Position numbers and translations under genes: made by a program. From the NCBI RefSeq assembly GCF_000423565.1, contig NZ_KE384036.1:124001-188000 (forward strand): a stretch of DNA of 64,000 nt, given 5' to 3'. This stretch comes from Runella zeae DSM 19591 (GTDB taxonomy: Bacteria; Bacteroidota; Bacteroidia; Cytophagales; Spirosomataceae). The notes below the pieces were generated by a model. That model was not told where the DNA came from and made no database searches. It saw nothing but the letters and a program-made list of their open reading frames with translations. Below, piece after piece: positions 43,110 to 52,018 of the stretch (positions are counted from its first letter, which is position 1; every line of letters starts with the position of its first letter).

Positions 43110-44213
43110 TTATATACTTTTAGCCGCATTCTTTGTTTGGGGGATACTTCTAAACACCCCTTCGGTTTGAATTGGAATAATCACCTCAGCCCTTACTACA
43201 TTTTCTGATTCCTGAAAAATTCTAAACCCCGCCGAATCTTCTCCATACAACAAATGTAAACGACGCTCAGTATTTTCAAGGCCAAATCCACTTGCTTCCT
43301 TATGTTTTTCTAAATCGTTGTCTTTTTTGATGAGCGTTCCCGTATTTCGAATGTGAATATGTACATGGTTGTTTTCTAAAAAAGAAGTTACTTGTATAAA
43401 CCCACCGTTGACTGCCTTTTGTACCCCATGTTTTATGGCATTTTCTACTAAAGTTTGAAGCATCATTGGCGGTATTTGTAAGTAAAGGGTTTTGGGATCG
43501 ATATGAAAATCAGCCGTAAGGCGCTCCTCATATCGTACTTTTTCAAGACTAAGGTAATCTTCCACTGTTTTGAGTTCTTCACGTAGCTCGACGGTCTTGC
43601 GGCGATCGGCCAAGAGAGAATTGCGCAAAATATTGGAAAGTTGCGTCACTCCTTGTTGTGCTTTGGCAGGATTTTCAGAAATAAGGGCTCTGATAGAGTT
43701 AAGAGCATTAAATACAAAATGAGGGTTGAGCTGCGACCTTAAAACTTTGGCCTCTGTTTCATTTACTGAGGTTTTGAGCAAAATTTTCTCTATTTCGGTG
43801 GCTCGCATGTTTTCTACATAATGATAAATCGTATAGCTCAGTACCCACATAAACATACTCTTGCTCCACGACAACCAATCCCCAAAAAAGATAAAAGGCT
43901 GGCTATTAAACACATCTTTAAGAGCATGAATATCAATGGGATAATTCATCAAAGTCATGATTAGCCCCAACAAAAGCCCCGAAAAAATAACACGCGGTAC
44001 AAGCCGATATAGTGGTAAACTCACCCAATTTTGCTCTTTTACAATGAGCCGATAAAAGTGAGTCAATAGTACACATACCAATATATTTGCAATTGCAAAA
44101 AAGAAGTTTCCTATTGTAAGTTCTTCTTCTAATGCATAATATAGCAATTCGTAGAACATAAGAGCCGACCAGCCCCCTATTTGACAAATCCAGTATATTC
44201 TTTTTTTCGACAT
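43110..44213 (-). CDS. LytS-like sensor histidine kinase
   Basis: 367 residues. Four N-terminal hydrophobic segments are followed by the His_kinase (PF06580-type) box RSQLNPHFVFNALNSIRALIS, whose His is the phosphorylation site, and an ATPase with LVENAIKHGVQKA and GFGLENTERRLHLLYG. Pairs with the LytTR regulator downstream. Divergent from rfbC, with 48 bp between the starts. Confidence 0.93.
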   Translation of the reverse strand: MSKKRIYWICQIGGWSALMFYELLYYALEEELTIGNFFFAIANILVCVLLTHFYRLIVKEQNWVSLPLYRLVPRVIFSGLLLGLIMTLMNYPIDIHALKDVFNSQPFIFFGDWLSWSKSMFMWVLSYTIYHYVENMRATEIEKILLKTSVNETEAKVLRSQLNPHFVFNALNSIRALISENPAKAQQGVTQLSNILRNSLLADRRKTVELREELKTVEDYLSLEKVRYEERLTADFHIDPKTLYLQIPPMMLQTLVENAIKHGVQKAVNGGFIQVTSFLENNHVHIHIRNTGTLIKKDNDLEKHKEASGFGLENTERRLHLLYGEDSAGFRIFQESENVVRAEVIIPIQTEGVFRSIPQTKNAAKSI

Positions 44214-44261
44214 TCGTCCAATTTAGCTAATTTTGCCTTTGTTTTCAATTTACTCACCCCT

Positions 44262-44807
44262 ATGCAAGTTATTAAAAAATCAATCGAAGGCCTGATAGAA
44301 ATTATACCAGCGGTTTATAAAGATGAAAGAGGGTCTTTTTTTGAGACTTTCAACAAAGAAACTTTTGAGGCTAAAGGAATCCCCACTCATTTTGTGCAAG
44401 ACAATCAATCTTTCTCCAAAAAAGGGGTTGTTAGAGGATTGCATTTTCAACGCGCACCTTTTGCTCAAGGCAAGCTCGTACGTGTAGTATCAGGAAGGGT
44501 ACTAGATGTGGCCGTCGATATTCGTCCTGACTCCCCTACCTTTGGCCAATACGAAACCGTGGAACTATCTGCCGAGCTCAACAATCTATTTTATGTACCA
44601 GAAGGGTTTGCGCACGGATTTGTGGCATTAGAAGATTCAATTTTTATCTATAAATGCACCAACGTTTACAACAAAGCTTCTGAGGGAGGAATTATCTGGA
44701 ACGACCCCGATTTAAACATTGATTGGCAAATTACTAACCCTATTGTATCCGAAAAAGACCTTCAATTGCCTACTTTTAAAGGTTATTTTGACCAAATACC
44801 TTCTTAA
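44262..44807 (+). CDS. rfbC: dTDP-4-dehydrorhamnose 3,5-epimerase
   Basis: 181 residues, cupin-type RmlC. Catalytic His in RGLHFQRAPFAQGKLVRV, then GRVLDVAVDIRPDSPTFGQYE and FYVPEGFAHGFVALED. It makes dTDP-4-dehydro-L-rhamnose for surface polysaccharide. The other rml genes are not adjacent. ATG at 44262 is chosen because the frame from 44181 overlaps the divergent kinase gene. TAATTTTG at 44228-44235 may be its -7 element. Confidence 0.94.
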   Translation: MQVIKKSIEGLIEIIPAVYKDERGSFFETFNKETFEAKGIPTHFVQDNQSFSKKGVVRGLHFQRAPFAQGKLVRVVSGRVLDVAVDIRPDSPTFGQYETVELSAELNNLFYVPEGFAHGFVALEDSIFIYKCTNVYNKASEGGIIWNDPDLNIDWQITNPIVSEKDLQLPTFKGYFDQIPS

Positions 44808-44989
44808 GCAATTTATATACCAATTTGACTTAATTTTTTTTAATAGGTAGCTTTATCGAGCCAATAGGTATCAATATTCTGATTTTCTAATGGTTAACAA
44901 TTATTTTTGTATGCCTATTACTTTGGCACAATTCATGAAAAGATAATTTCATATAACGAAATGTATCTGGAAGCGAATTGTAAAATACC

Positions 44990-45733
44990 ATGCCTTTTTC
45001 TTTTCTAAAACGAAATCGTACCTCTCAAGCATCTACTCGTTTTCCGCCTTTTGCGGTAGATATGCATGCTCACATTTTACCGTTGCTCGACAATGGCCCT
45101 CAAAGTTTGGAAGAGAGCGTGGCCCTTATCCAAGAAATGGCCTCTCAAGGCTTACGCAAGATTATCGCTACTCCTCATATTATGGGAGAGTTTTACGAAA
45201 ACAGCATCGAAAATATTCGTAATAGCCGCAATCGACTTCGTAGTGAGCTTATTCGCAAATGTATCTCGGTCGAAATCGACATGGCCGCCGAATACTACCT
45301 TGATGTGTCTTTGGTTCATATGCTCGAACAAGGCCTGCCACTTCTTGCGATTCAAGATACTTACTTACTGTTAGAAACAAGCATTGTAGGCAGACCTTCG
45401 TTTTTGTACGAAGCTATCGAACTCATCCAAAAACGCGGCTTAGTGCCAGTATTAGCTCATCCAGAGCGTTATCATTATTTACAACAAAATTTCGACCTAG
45501 TGATTGATTTACACAGACGAGGGGTATTGTTTCAACTCAATCTCAACGCTTGGCAAAGTAATCACCTTGCTACTCGACAACTTGCCGAACGCCTAACTAC
45601 CGAAGGACTAGTATCATTTGTAGGCAGCAATACCCATAATCAGCGCGAATGGAGCCATATCAAAGACTCTATTCATTCCACGGTTTTTGCACGATTGGTA
45701 GAAAAAGGTCTTTTAAACTCTCATCTTCTATAA
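44990..45733 (+). CDS. CpsB/YwqE-type tyrosine-protein phosphatase (PHP fold)
   Basis: 247 residues of the PHP phosphatase family that dephosphorylates bacterial tyrosine kinases of capsule or exopolysaccharide export. Metal-site motifs: VDMHAHILPLLDNGPQSLEES, IIATPHIMGEFYEN, PVLAHPERYHYL and FVGSNTHNQREWSHI. Position after rfbC supports a role in polysaccharide production, though no export genes are in this window. TATTTTTG at 44902-44909 may be a -7 element. Confidence 0.88.
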   Translation: MPFSFLKRNRTSQASTRFPPFAVDMHAHILPLLDNGPQSLEESVALIQEMASQGLRKIIATPHIMGEFYENSIENIRNSRNRLRSELIRKCISVEIDMAAEYYLDVSLVHMLEQGLPLLAIQDTYLLLETSIVGRPSFLYEAIELIQKRGLVPVLAHPERYHYLQQNFDLVIDLHRRGVLFQLNLNAWQSNHLATRQLAERLTTEGLVSFVGSNTHNQREWSHIKDSIHSTVFARLVEKGLLNSHLL

Positions 45734-45797
45734 GCGCATCGGAAGAGGTTTTGTATGGCCAAAATATATTACCTTTGGGTCCAATTTTTCTTTAGAT

Positions 45798-46202
45798 ATG
45801 CCCAAAGGAACCAAGTTATATAGTATTCTCCACAATAAGTGCCCTCGCTGTCAAGAAGGCAATTTTTTCAAGAGTAATCAGTCTTTTCGGTGGAAAGACT
45901 TTGATAAAATGCATCCCAACTGTGAAGTGTGCGGAGAGTCATTCGAAAGAGAACCAGGGTTTTACTTCGGCGGTATGTATGGCAGCTACGCGCTTTATAC
46001 TTTGCTAATTTCGTTTGTTTTTGTATGCTTTGTACTCTGGCTTCAGTTCAATGTTTTTTATGTATTGGGGGTTTTGGTTCCAATTTTGATTTTGTCGCAA
46101 CCGCTTTTTTTTAGATGGGGTCGATTGCTGTGGATTAATATTTTCGTAAAATATGACCCAGAAGCGGCCAAAAACCCAAAAAAAATCAAACCGAAATGGT
46201 AG
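45798..46202 (+). CDS. DUF983 family membrane protein
   Basis: 134 residues: an N-terminal zinc-ribbon-like part with CPRC and CEVC pairs (NKCPRCQEGNFF ... NCEVCGESFEREPGFYFGGMYGSYAL) and two membrane helices (TLLISFVFVCFVLWL, VLGVLVPILILSQPLFFRW). Function unknown. The 3' end overlaps the convergent coaD gene by 17 bp. Confidence 0.9.
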   Translation: MPKGTKLYSILHNKCPRCQEGNFFKSNQSFRWKDFDKMHPNCEVCGESFEREPGFYFGGMYGSYALYTLLISFVFVCFVLWLQFNVFYVLGVLVPILILSQPLFFRWGRLLWINIFVKYDPEAAKNPKKIKPKW

Positions 46203-46662
46203 CTTTGGAAAGCTTATAGGGTAAAAATTCGTCTACATCGTGACCATAGCGATGGAGCTCTCGGATGATAGTAGAGCTAATCGGAGCTAAATGTGGAGAG
46301 GTAATAAGAAAAATCGTCTCCACTTCTTCATAAACGTGCCTATTTACCTGCGATATGCTATTTTCGTACTCAAAATCGGTCGTATTTCGTAAACCTCTCA
46401 GCAAAAACCGCGCTCCTAATTGGCGAGCCATATTGGCTGTCAAGTCATCGTAAGTGACTGTACTGATTTGGGGATATATTGCAAAAGTTTCGTCAATCAA
46501 CGCCTTCATTGTTTCTAAGGGGAAATAGCGCTTTTTGTTTGAATTGTGCCCAATCCCTACGATGATTTCATCAAACAAGTTGAGTCCTCTCAACACGATA
46601 TCTTCGTGACCTTTGGTAAAAGGGTCAAACGAGCCCGGAAACAATGCGATACGTTTTTTCAT
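46186..46662 (-). CDS. coaD: phosphopantetheine adenylyltransferase
   Basis: 158 residues. Nucleotidyltransferase motif ALFPGSFDPFTKGHEDIVLRGL and the C-terminal FLITSPHLAPISSTIIREL identify CoaD, which makes dephospho-CoA from phosphopantetheine and ATP. It overlaps the upstream DUF3822 gene by 4 bp and so is translationally coupled. Its end overlaps DUF983 by 17 bp on the opposite strand. Confidence 0.96.
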   Translation of the reverse strand: MKKRIALFPGSFDPFTKGHEDIVLRGLNLFDEIIVGIGHNSNKKRYFPLETMKALIDETFAIYPQISTVTYDDLTANMARQLGARFLLRGLRNTTDFEYENSISQVNRHVYEEVETIFLITSPHLAPISSTIIRELHRYGHDVDEFLPYKLSKATISV

Positions 46663-47552
46663 AGAGTTGCGAAATAGATGTTGTATAAACTAAAATAACG
46701 ATGCTCGGGCAAATCTTCAAAAGCCTCGCCTAGCATAATTTTGGGGGGAATATTACCAAACGAAATATGTGATAAAAATTTTTGGAGCAGTTGGTAATCT
46801 TCGGAGAAAGGGGTTATCTCACCATAGAGAAACGCCAATAAATCATCGGCTCTTAAACCTAGTGAATCTAACACAAACATCACAAAATACCCCATATCAG
46901 AGGCGACTTTGTAGGCAAACTTATTGCAAAAAAGCAAGCGGCTATTTTTAGCAATGGTCACAGTAAGGTATTCATCTTCAAAGTGAAGGCTCATCACACT
47001 TCTGTCTTTTTCGAGCTTCGACTGTATGATCGTTCCCTCAATCAAGGCATGCGTCTGATGCAGAAAAATAGGCTTATGCAACGTATAAGTATTGAGCATA
47101 AATTCGCTGATAGATTTCTGAACAGCAAACACATTGCGAGCGCCTAAGTGTCTTACTTCACGATGCACTACCTGCTCATGCTCAAGGGTTTCGCCTCTCA
47201 AGAGTTCTAGATAGGAGCCAATATATTCTTTTCGAAAGTACTCATCTGGAATGAGCGTAAAATGAGGCGTATTGAAAGAAACACTTACACTTTTCCAGAG
47301 ATTGTTACTCAAAAGACGATTTTGCTGAACCAAATCCGACAGCCAAGCCGATTGATTTGGTTCTCGGCCAATCCCCGACATGAGATAATCTTCTAAACAC
47401 AACACCCGTTTTTGGCCACTTTCAAACACCATGAAACGAAGTCTTTCGGTATTTACTTCCAACATTAATTCATACTCCGCGCATTTTTCGGGGTCAAATC
47501 TTTCGTCTTTAATCTCCAACAATGGAGTAATCGCGGTCTGTGTAATAAGCAT
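46659..47552 (-). CDS. DUF3822 family protein
   Basis: 297 residues. The family is found in Bacteroidota next to coaD. Visible ASKHA-like features are weak: LMLEVNTERLRFMVFE near the start, LIEGTIIQSKLEKDRSVMSLHFEDEYLTVTIAKNSRLLFCNKFAYK in the middle, and ISFGNIPPKIMLGEAFEDLPEHRYFSLYNIYFATL at the end. Function unknown. Its stop overlaps the coaD start. Confidence 0.88.
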   Translation of the reverse strand: MLITQTAITPLLEIKDERFDPEKCAEYELMLEVNTERLRFMVFESGQKRVLCLEDYLMSGIGREPNQSAWLSDLVQQNRLLSNNLWKSVSVSFNTPHFTLIPDEYFRKEYIGSYLELLRGETLEHEQVVHREVRHLGARNVFAVQKSISEFMLNTYTLHKPIFLHQTHALIEGTIIQSKLEKDRSVMSLHFEDEYLTVTIAKNSRLLFCNKFAYKVASDMGYFVMFVLDSLGLRADDLLAFLYGEITPFSEDYQLLQKFLSHISFGNIPPKIMLGEAFEDLPEHRYFSLYNIYFATL

Positions 47553-47577
47553 CCGTCTTAAAATCCTAAGTGAATCG

Positions 47578-48153
47578 TTAGTTGTGAACTACGCCCGTCA
47601 GGGCATTGAGTTCGTTGAGGTAGCCTTTTAAAAGGTAAATATCTGATAAACGGTTGCAATATTTGAAAAGTGTGTGCACCTCATGAGATGGATACTTTTT
47701 TATATCTTCAAAACTCATCCAGCGCAACTCTTGGATGATTTGGGTATCGGTAGTCATCTCTGGATCCGAACCAAGAAGCTGCTGCCCTCCTATTACTTTC
47801 ACTTCAAAAAAAAGTTCCAAAGCATGCAGCGGTGGATGCATAAATTCGTTTACAAACATCAAAGAACCAATTTCAACATCAAGCCCCGTTTCTTCTTTAA
47901 ACTCTCTTTTGAGTGCATCGGGTGTGGTTTCTTCAAAATCAATTCCTCCTCCTGGAGGGCACCAAAAGGTATCGGTGTTGCCGATTCCACGGTGATTGAG
48001 CATCAAAATTTTATTGTTTTCGATGCATATACCGCATACTCTTATGCGAAGTCGATTGCCATAGAGGCGTTTTACTTCTTCTCTCGCCTTTTCCAAAGTT
48101 ACAGTCAAGTTGTTTGTTTGAAAGGTCGGCAGCAGTAGTACACACTGTATCAA
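47578..48153 (-). CDS. NUDIX hydrolase
   Basis: Up to 191 residues. The Nudix box GGGIDFEETTPDALKREFKEETGLDVEIG matches Gx5Ex7REUxEExGU, so it hydrolyses a nucleoside-diphosphate-linked compound. No ATG is available before the domain; the frame starts at TTG 48153, but an internal TTG (LTVTLEKAREEV) may be the true start. CAAATATA at 48198-48205 reads TATATTTG on the minus strand, a possible -7 element 45 bp upstream. Lies 25 bp upstream of DUF3822. Confidence 0.87.
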   Translation of the reverse strand: MIQCVLLLPTFQTNNLTVTLEKAREEVKRLYGNRLRIRVCGICIENNKILMLNHRGIGNTDTFWCPPGGGIDFEETTPDALKREFKEETGLDVEIGSLMFVNEFMHPPLHALELFFEVKVIGGQQLLGSDPEMTTDTQIIQELRWMSFEDIKKYPSHEVHTLFKYCNRLSDIYLLKGYLNELNALTGVVHN

Positions 48154-48213
48154 TATGTTAGCTCAGGCTACCTTCCTTTTACCTTACTTCCCAACTGCAA
48201 ATATAATCATATA

Positions 48214-48651
48214 TCAATATGGACTTCCCGATATGTAACTTTCTAATGATTCGATACGAGCTTTTTGGTCTTTGATAATACTCGTGACCACGTCGTTGAT
48301 AGAGATAATGCCTATTAGCTCCCCTTCATCCACAATCGGCAAGTGGCGAATATGCTTCTCTGACATAATAATCATGGCCTCTTCCAATTTTTGCTCAGAC
48401 GAAACCGTGATAAGCTTGGAAGTCATTACGTCTTTGATGAGAGTTTGATTCGAACTTCTCCCCAACAAAATCACTTTGCGGGCATAATCTCTTTCTGAAA
48501 AAATACCGACCAACTGACCTTCATCTATGACCAACACCGCCCCAATGTTTTTTTCGGCCATCTGCTGCAATGCTTCCAATACAGTATCGTTTGACTTCAC
48601 TGAGAAAATAGCATTGCGGACTTTGTCTTTTAATACATTCTTGATTTTCAT
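48214..48651 (-). CDS. CBS domain pair protein
   Basis: 145 residues made of two CBS domains (VLEALQQMAEKNIGAVLVIDEGQLVGIFSERDYARKV and LEEAMIIMSEKHIRHLPIVDEGELIGIISINDVV). Stand-alone pairs bind adenosine nucleotides and act as energy sensors. No fused catalytic domain. Partner unknown. Confidence 0.93.
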   Translation of the reverse strand: MKIKNVLKDKVRNAIFSVKSNDTVLEALQQMAEKNIGAVLVIDEGQLVGIFSERDYARKVILLGRSSNQTLIKDVMTSKLITVSSEQKLEEAMIIMSEKHIRHLPIVDEGELIGIISINDVVTSIIKDQKARIESLESYISGSPY

Positions 48652-48840
48652 TCGTTATAAAAATTAAAGTTAGGAATTAGTTTAGCTAGTCATCAAGAAT
48701 ACCCTCTCTATCAACACATTATCCATTTGATCTCACATTAGTCTTTTGGTATTTTAGGGAACATTTCGCTTAAAGAGACTATGAAAGTATAATTTTTTCT
48801 TAAAAAATGAAAATAAAAAAAAAGGAATAATTTATCATGG

Positions 48841-48871
48841 TTGCGAAATTTGCATTCCTACTGTAGTTTTG
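48841..48871 (+). promoter_or_regulatory. promoter giving a leaderless or near-leaderless helicase mRNA
   Basis: TTG (48841-48843), 20-bp spacer, TAGTTTTG (48864-48871). Only 5 bp separate the -7 element from the helicase ATG at 48877, where transcription would be expected to begin. Confidence 0.7.
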
Positions 48872-48876
48872 AGTAC

Positions 48877-50295
48877 ATGAAAGAGACACCGCCTTTGACT
48901 TCCGCTGCTTTGGTGCAAAAAGCCTTCCCCCATGAGCCTACTTCGGGTCAGCAGCATTTTTTTACGAAAATTGCCGAGTTTTTAGAAAACGAAGATGTCC
49001 GTGACTGTTTTTTGCTCAAGGGATATGCCGGAACGGGTAAAACGACCCTCATCAGTACCGTTATCAAAGTTATCACCAAATTTGGCTACAAAACGGTGCT
49101 TTTGGCTCCTACCGGGCGCGCTGCCAAGGTCATGAGCAACTACTCCAAGAAAAAAGCCCTAACTATCCACAAAAAAATCTACCGTCAAGTAGCGGATGCT
49201 TATACGGGTACGCTGCATTTTGAGCGACAATCCAACAAACACCGCGATACGCTTTTTATCGTTGACGAAGCTTCCATGATTTCGGACGAAGCCGAATTTG
49301 GCTCGCATGGCCTTCTGTATGATTTGATTGAATACGTCTTTGAAGGCATTGGCAATAAGCTCCTCATCGTAGGAGATGTGGCTCAGCTACCTCCTATCAA
49401 TAAAGAACTAAGCCCTGCCCTCGACAAATCGTATCTTGAAAGTACTTTTTACCTCAGCGTGTATGAGCAAGAGCTCACTGAAGTGACACGCCAAGGCCAA
49501 CACTCCGGCATCCTGCGCAATGCCACTAGTCTCAGAGATACCCTACCGCTCGAAAAACTTGACATCAAACTTCAAACCAAAGGATTGAGGGATTTTTATA
49601 AAATGCCAAGCGACCGCCTCGAAGACGGTCTACGCTATGCTTACGAAAAACACGGACGCGAAAATGTCACTATCATCACCCGTTCTAATCGCGAAGCGGT
49701 ACAGCTCAATCAGTTTGTACGGCGCCAAATCAACGCCGCCGAAGAAGAACTTGAAGTGGGAGATTTGTTGATGATTGTTCGCAACAATTATACCGTCCTC
49801 GACGAAGAGTCGCCCGCTGGTTTTTTGGCCAATGGAGATTTTGTGGAAGTAAAACGCATCCGCAAGGAAGAAGAAGTACATGGCTTTCGATTTGCGACGG
49901 TAGAGCTTCAGCTACTCGATTATGAAGAGCAGCCGCCTTTTGAAGCAAAGATTTTTTTGGACACATTGCATTCGCCTAGCCCTTCGCTCACTCAGGAAGA
50001 AAACAGACGGTTGTATGAGGCTGTGTTGGAAGACTATATGTACCTCAAAACCAAAAAAGCCCGCAACGAAGCTATCCGCCAAGACGTGTATCTCAATGCC
50101 TTACAAGTAAAATTCGCCTATGCTCTTACCTGCCACAAATCTCAAGGAGGGCAATGGAAATCGGTTTTTGTCAATCAAGGTTTTTTACCCGAAGACCAAG
50201 TCAACAAGGAGTTTGTACGTTGGCTCTACACGGCTGTCACAAGGGCTACCGATGAAATATTTATGATGAATTTTCACGCTCAGTTTTTTGAGTAA
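48877..50295 (+). CDS. RecD-like ATP-dependent DNA helicase (SF1)
   Basis: 472 residues, SF1 helicase of the AAA_30/UvrD_C_2 type. Walker A is LKGYAGTGKTTLIS; motif II is LFIVDEASMIS; GDVAQLPPI is motif III; the C-terminal LTCHKSQGGQWKSVFVNQG and RWLYTAVTRATDE are motifs V-VI. Resembles stand-alone RecD-type helicases without RecBC. The ATG at 48877 is the only start consistent with the motifs other than a TTG at 48841, which lies in the promoter. Confidence 0.9.
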   Translation: MKETPPLTSAALVQKAFPHEPTSGQQHFFTKIAEFLENEDVRDCFLLKGYAGTGKTTLISTVIKVITKFGYKTVLLAPTGRAAKVMSNYSKKKALTIHKKIYRQVADAYTGTLHFERQSNKHRDTLFIVDEASMISDEAEFGSHGLLYDLIEYVFEGIGNKLLIVGDVAQLPPINKELSPALDKSYLESTFYLSVYEQELTEVTRQGQHSGILRNATSLRDTLPLEKLDIKLQTKGLRDFYKMPSDRLEDGLRYAYEKHGRENVTIITRSNREAVQLNQFVRRQINAAEEELEVGDLLMIVRNNYTVLDEESPAGFLANGDFVEVKRIRKEEEVHGFRFATVELQLLDYEEQPPFEAKIFLDTLHSPSPSLTQEENRRLYEAVLEDYMYLKTKKARNEAIRQDVYLNALQVKFAYALTCHKSQGGQWKSVFVNQGFLPEDQVNKEFVRWLYTAVTRATDEIFMMNFHAQFFE

Positions 50296-50316
50296 TTTTT
50301 ACCACATCTCATAATA

Positions 50317-50865
50317 ATGCAGCTCAATTTTCTTGATATTTCTTACCTAAAAACTGGGAATAAAAAGCAAAAACAAGTATTTCAACTTCTCAATTATCAT
50401 AAAGTAATGGAGATTTTGAAAGCCTTTTCGCCCATTTTAGTAGGTACGATTCCGATTGGAATTGATATTCCCTCAAGTGATCTGGATATTATTTGTTGCT
50501 GGGACAATAAGGCTAATTTTATCCATACCCTTACCCAAAAATTAGGCAACCAAAGAGGATTCAAACTCTACGAAACTATCATCAGAGGCCACGAATCAGT
50601 GGTGGCACAATTTGATTTAGAAGAATTTGCGGTCGAGATTTTTGGGCAAAATATCCCTACTAAACAGCAAATGGGCTACCGTCATATGTGCATTGAACAC
50701 TACCTTCTTTGTCAAAAGGGTGAAAAGTTTAGACAACAAATCATCGACCTAAAACAACAAGGCTACAAAACCGAACCCGCTTTTGGTGTATTGTTAGACC
50801 TAGGCGATGACCCTTATCAAGCTCTTCTTCAATACGAAAAAGAGTTTTTGAATAATGATTTCTAA
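50317..50865 (+). CDS. DUF4269 family protein
   Basis: 182 residues with a nucleotidyltransferase-like core: LVGTIPIGIDIPSSDLDIICCW (a G-S/T-x5-D-x-D-like pattern), with QFDLEEFAVEIFGQ and MGYRHMCIEHYLL. DUF4269 proteins are of unknown function. It follows the helicase by 21 bp, so they may share a transcript. Confidence 0.85.
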   Translation: MQLNFLDISYLKTGNKKQKQVFQLLNYHKVMEILKAFSPILVGTIPIGIDIPSSDLDIICCWDNKANFIHTLTQKLGNQRGFKLYETIIRGHESVVAQFDLEEFAVEIFGQNIPTKQQMGYRHMCIEHYLLCQKGEKFRQQIIDLKQQGYKTEPAFGVLLDLGDDPYQALLQYEKEFLNNDF

Positions 50866-50943
50866 AACCCCGTTTTGGTACTAAAAACTAGAATAATTTC
50901 CTATTTTTAGTGATTCATAATCCCCTTCACCTAAGCAATCGAC

Positions 50944-51501
50944 GTGGAACTCACTACTTATATAAAACAACAAGGGATATATTCGGATTCGATTGGGGAA
51001 TGGCTCCATGCAAACAGCAAAACCAAAGCTTATCCTAAAGGACATACCCTGCTGATGCCAGGCGAAATGTCGCATCGGGTGTATTATGTACAGGCAGGTT
51101 TGTTGAGGTCTTTTTATACCAAAGACGACAAAGACATTACGCATACTTTCGTGGCTGAAGGAGCTTTCATTTTACCGATTGAATGTATTTTTCACCACAG
51201 CCCTTCCATCTATGGTTACGAACTGATCGAAAGTTCGGTAATCACCACTTTTCGCTACGACGATTTTAACAAGCTTCACCAATTTCCCGAAATCAAAGAA
51301 GTAGAAAAACTTCTTCTGTACGAAGCCGTCAAAAAGTTTTCTGACATCATCAATACCATCAAATTCCAGTCTGCGAAAGAGCGCTATGAGCGTATGCTCA
51401 AAGAATATCCCAACATTCTGCTGAGGGCGCCCTTAGGTCATATTGCTTCTTATCTAGGTATTACCCAACAAACCCTCAGCGTTATCAGAGGTCAGATTTA
51501 A
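50944..51501 (+). CDS. Crp/Fnr family transcriptional regulator
   Basis: 185 residues: cNMP-binding-like barrel (YPKGHTLLMPGEMSHRVYYVQAGLLRSFY) and a short C-terminal helix-turn-helix (LGHIASYLGITQQTLSVIR). Start is GTG at 50944. The ligand is not evident from sequence. It lies upstream of the RND efflux genes on the same strand and may be their regulator. Confidence 0.88.
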   Translation: MELTTYIKQQGIYSDSIGEWLHANSKTKAYPKGHTLLMPGEMSHRVYYVQAGLLRSFYTKDDKDITHTFVAEGAFILPIECIFHHSPSIYGYELIESSVITTFRYDDFNKLHQFPEIKEVEKLLLYEAVKKFSDIINTIKFQSAKERYERMLKEYPNILLRAPLGHIASYLGITQQTLSVIRGQI

Positions 51502-51612
51502 GAGCTTAAGATTCGAGGGAAACATATTTTTACACTTCTGTCATTTTTTAATCTATCTTAAAAATTCAGAATCATAGGCATACCAACTTTGCAGCATCAA
51601 AACAAAACGCAA

Positions 51613-52014
51613 ATGTTGGACCAAGCCCATATTCACCAAATCATCGTTGCTGACGAAATAGGAATGGCTTCGCTCTTTCCTACGCTCAAGCACAAGCTCA
51701 CCGCCGAAGAAGTGGAGTTTGTGTCTTTGGTATACTGCACCCAATCCACAAACTATCATTTCCAACCAGAAATAGAGATTCTGCAAAAACATTTTCCTCA
51801 TAGATTGGTCGTGTTTTTTCAGCCCTCTACTTGCAGCAATAAGCACTATCCCCTCCGCGAAGTGTTAGAAGCGATTATCAACTCCAACACGAGTAAGGTG
51901 GTAGAAGTACTCCTATCCGCAGCATCCGAACTCTGTTTTGAAGCCGAAACAGAACTACATTTTTTAGGAATTCAAAACATCTCATTTCAAGAACAATATT
52001 TTTTAAATCAATAA
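51613..52014 (+). CDS. small protein resembling the C-terminal lobe of ferredoxin-NADP reductases
   Basis: 133 residues. No FAD domain. The chain resembles only the NAD-binding lobe of FNR-like reductases: HIHQIIVADEIGMASLFPTLKHKL, VSLVYCTQSTNYHFQPEIEILQKHFP, and ending LHFLGIQNISFQEQYFL. The equivalent glycine-rich GPP site is altered (LLSAASELCF), so nucleotide binding is doubtful. It begins 111 bp after the Crp/Fnr gene and ends 4 bp before the RND adaptor gene, so it is likely in that operon. Function not known. Confidence 0.65.
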   Translation: MLDQAHIHQIIVADEIGMASLFPTLKHKLTAEEVEFVSLVYCTQSTNYHFQPEIEILQKHFPHRLVVFFQPSTCSNKHYPLREVLEAIINSNTSKVVEVLLSAASELCFEAETELHFLGIQNISFQEQYFLNQ

Positions 52015-52018
52015 ACAG

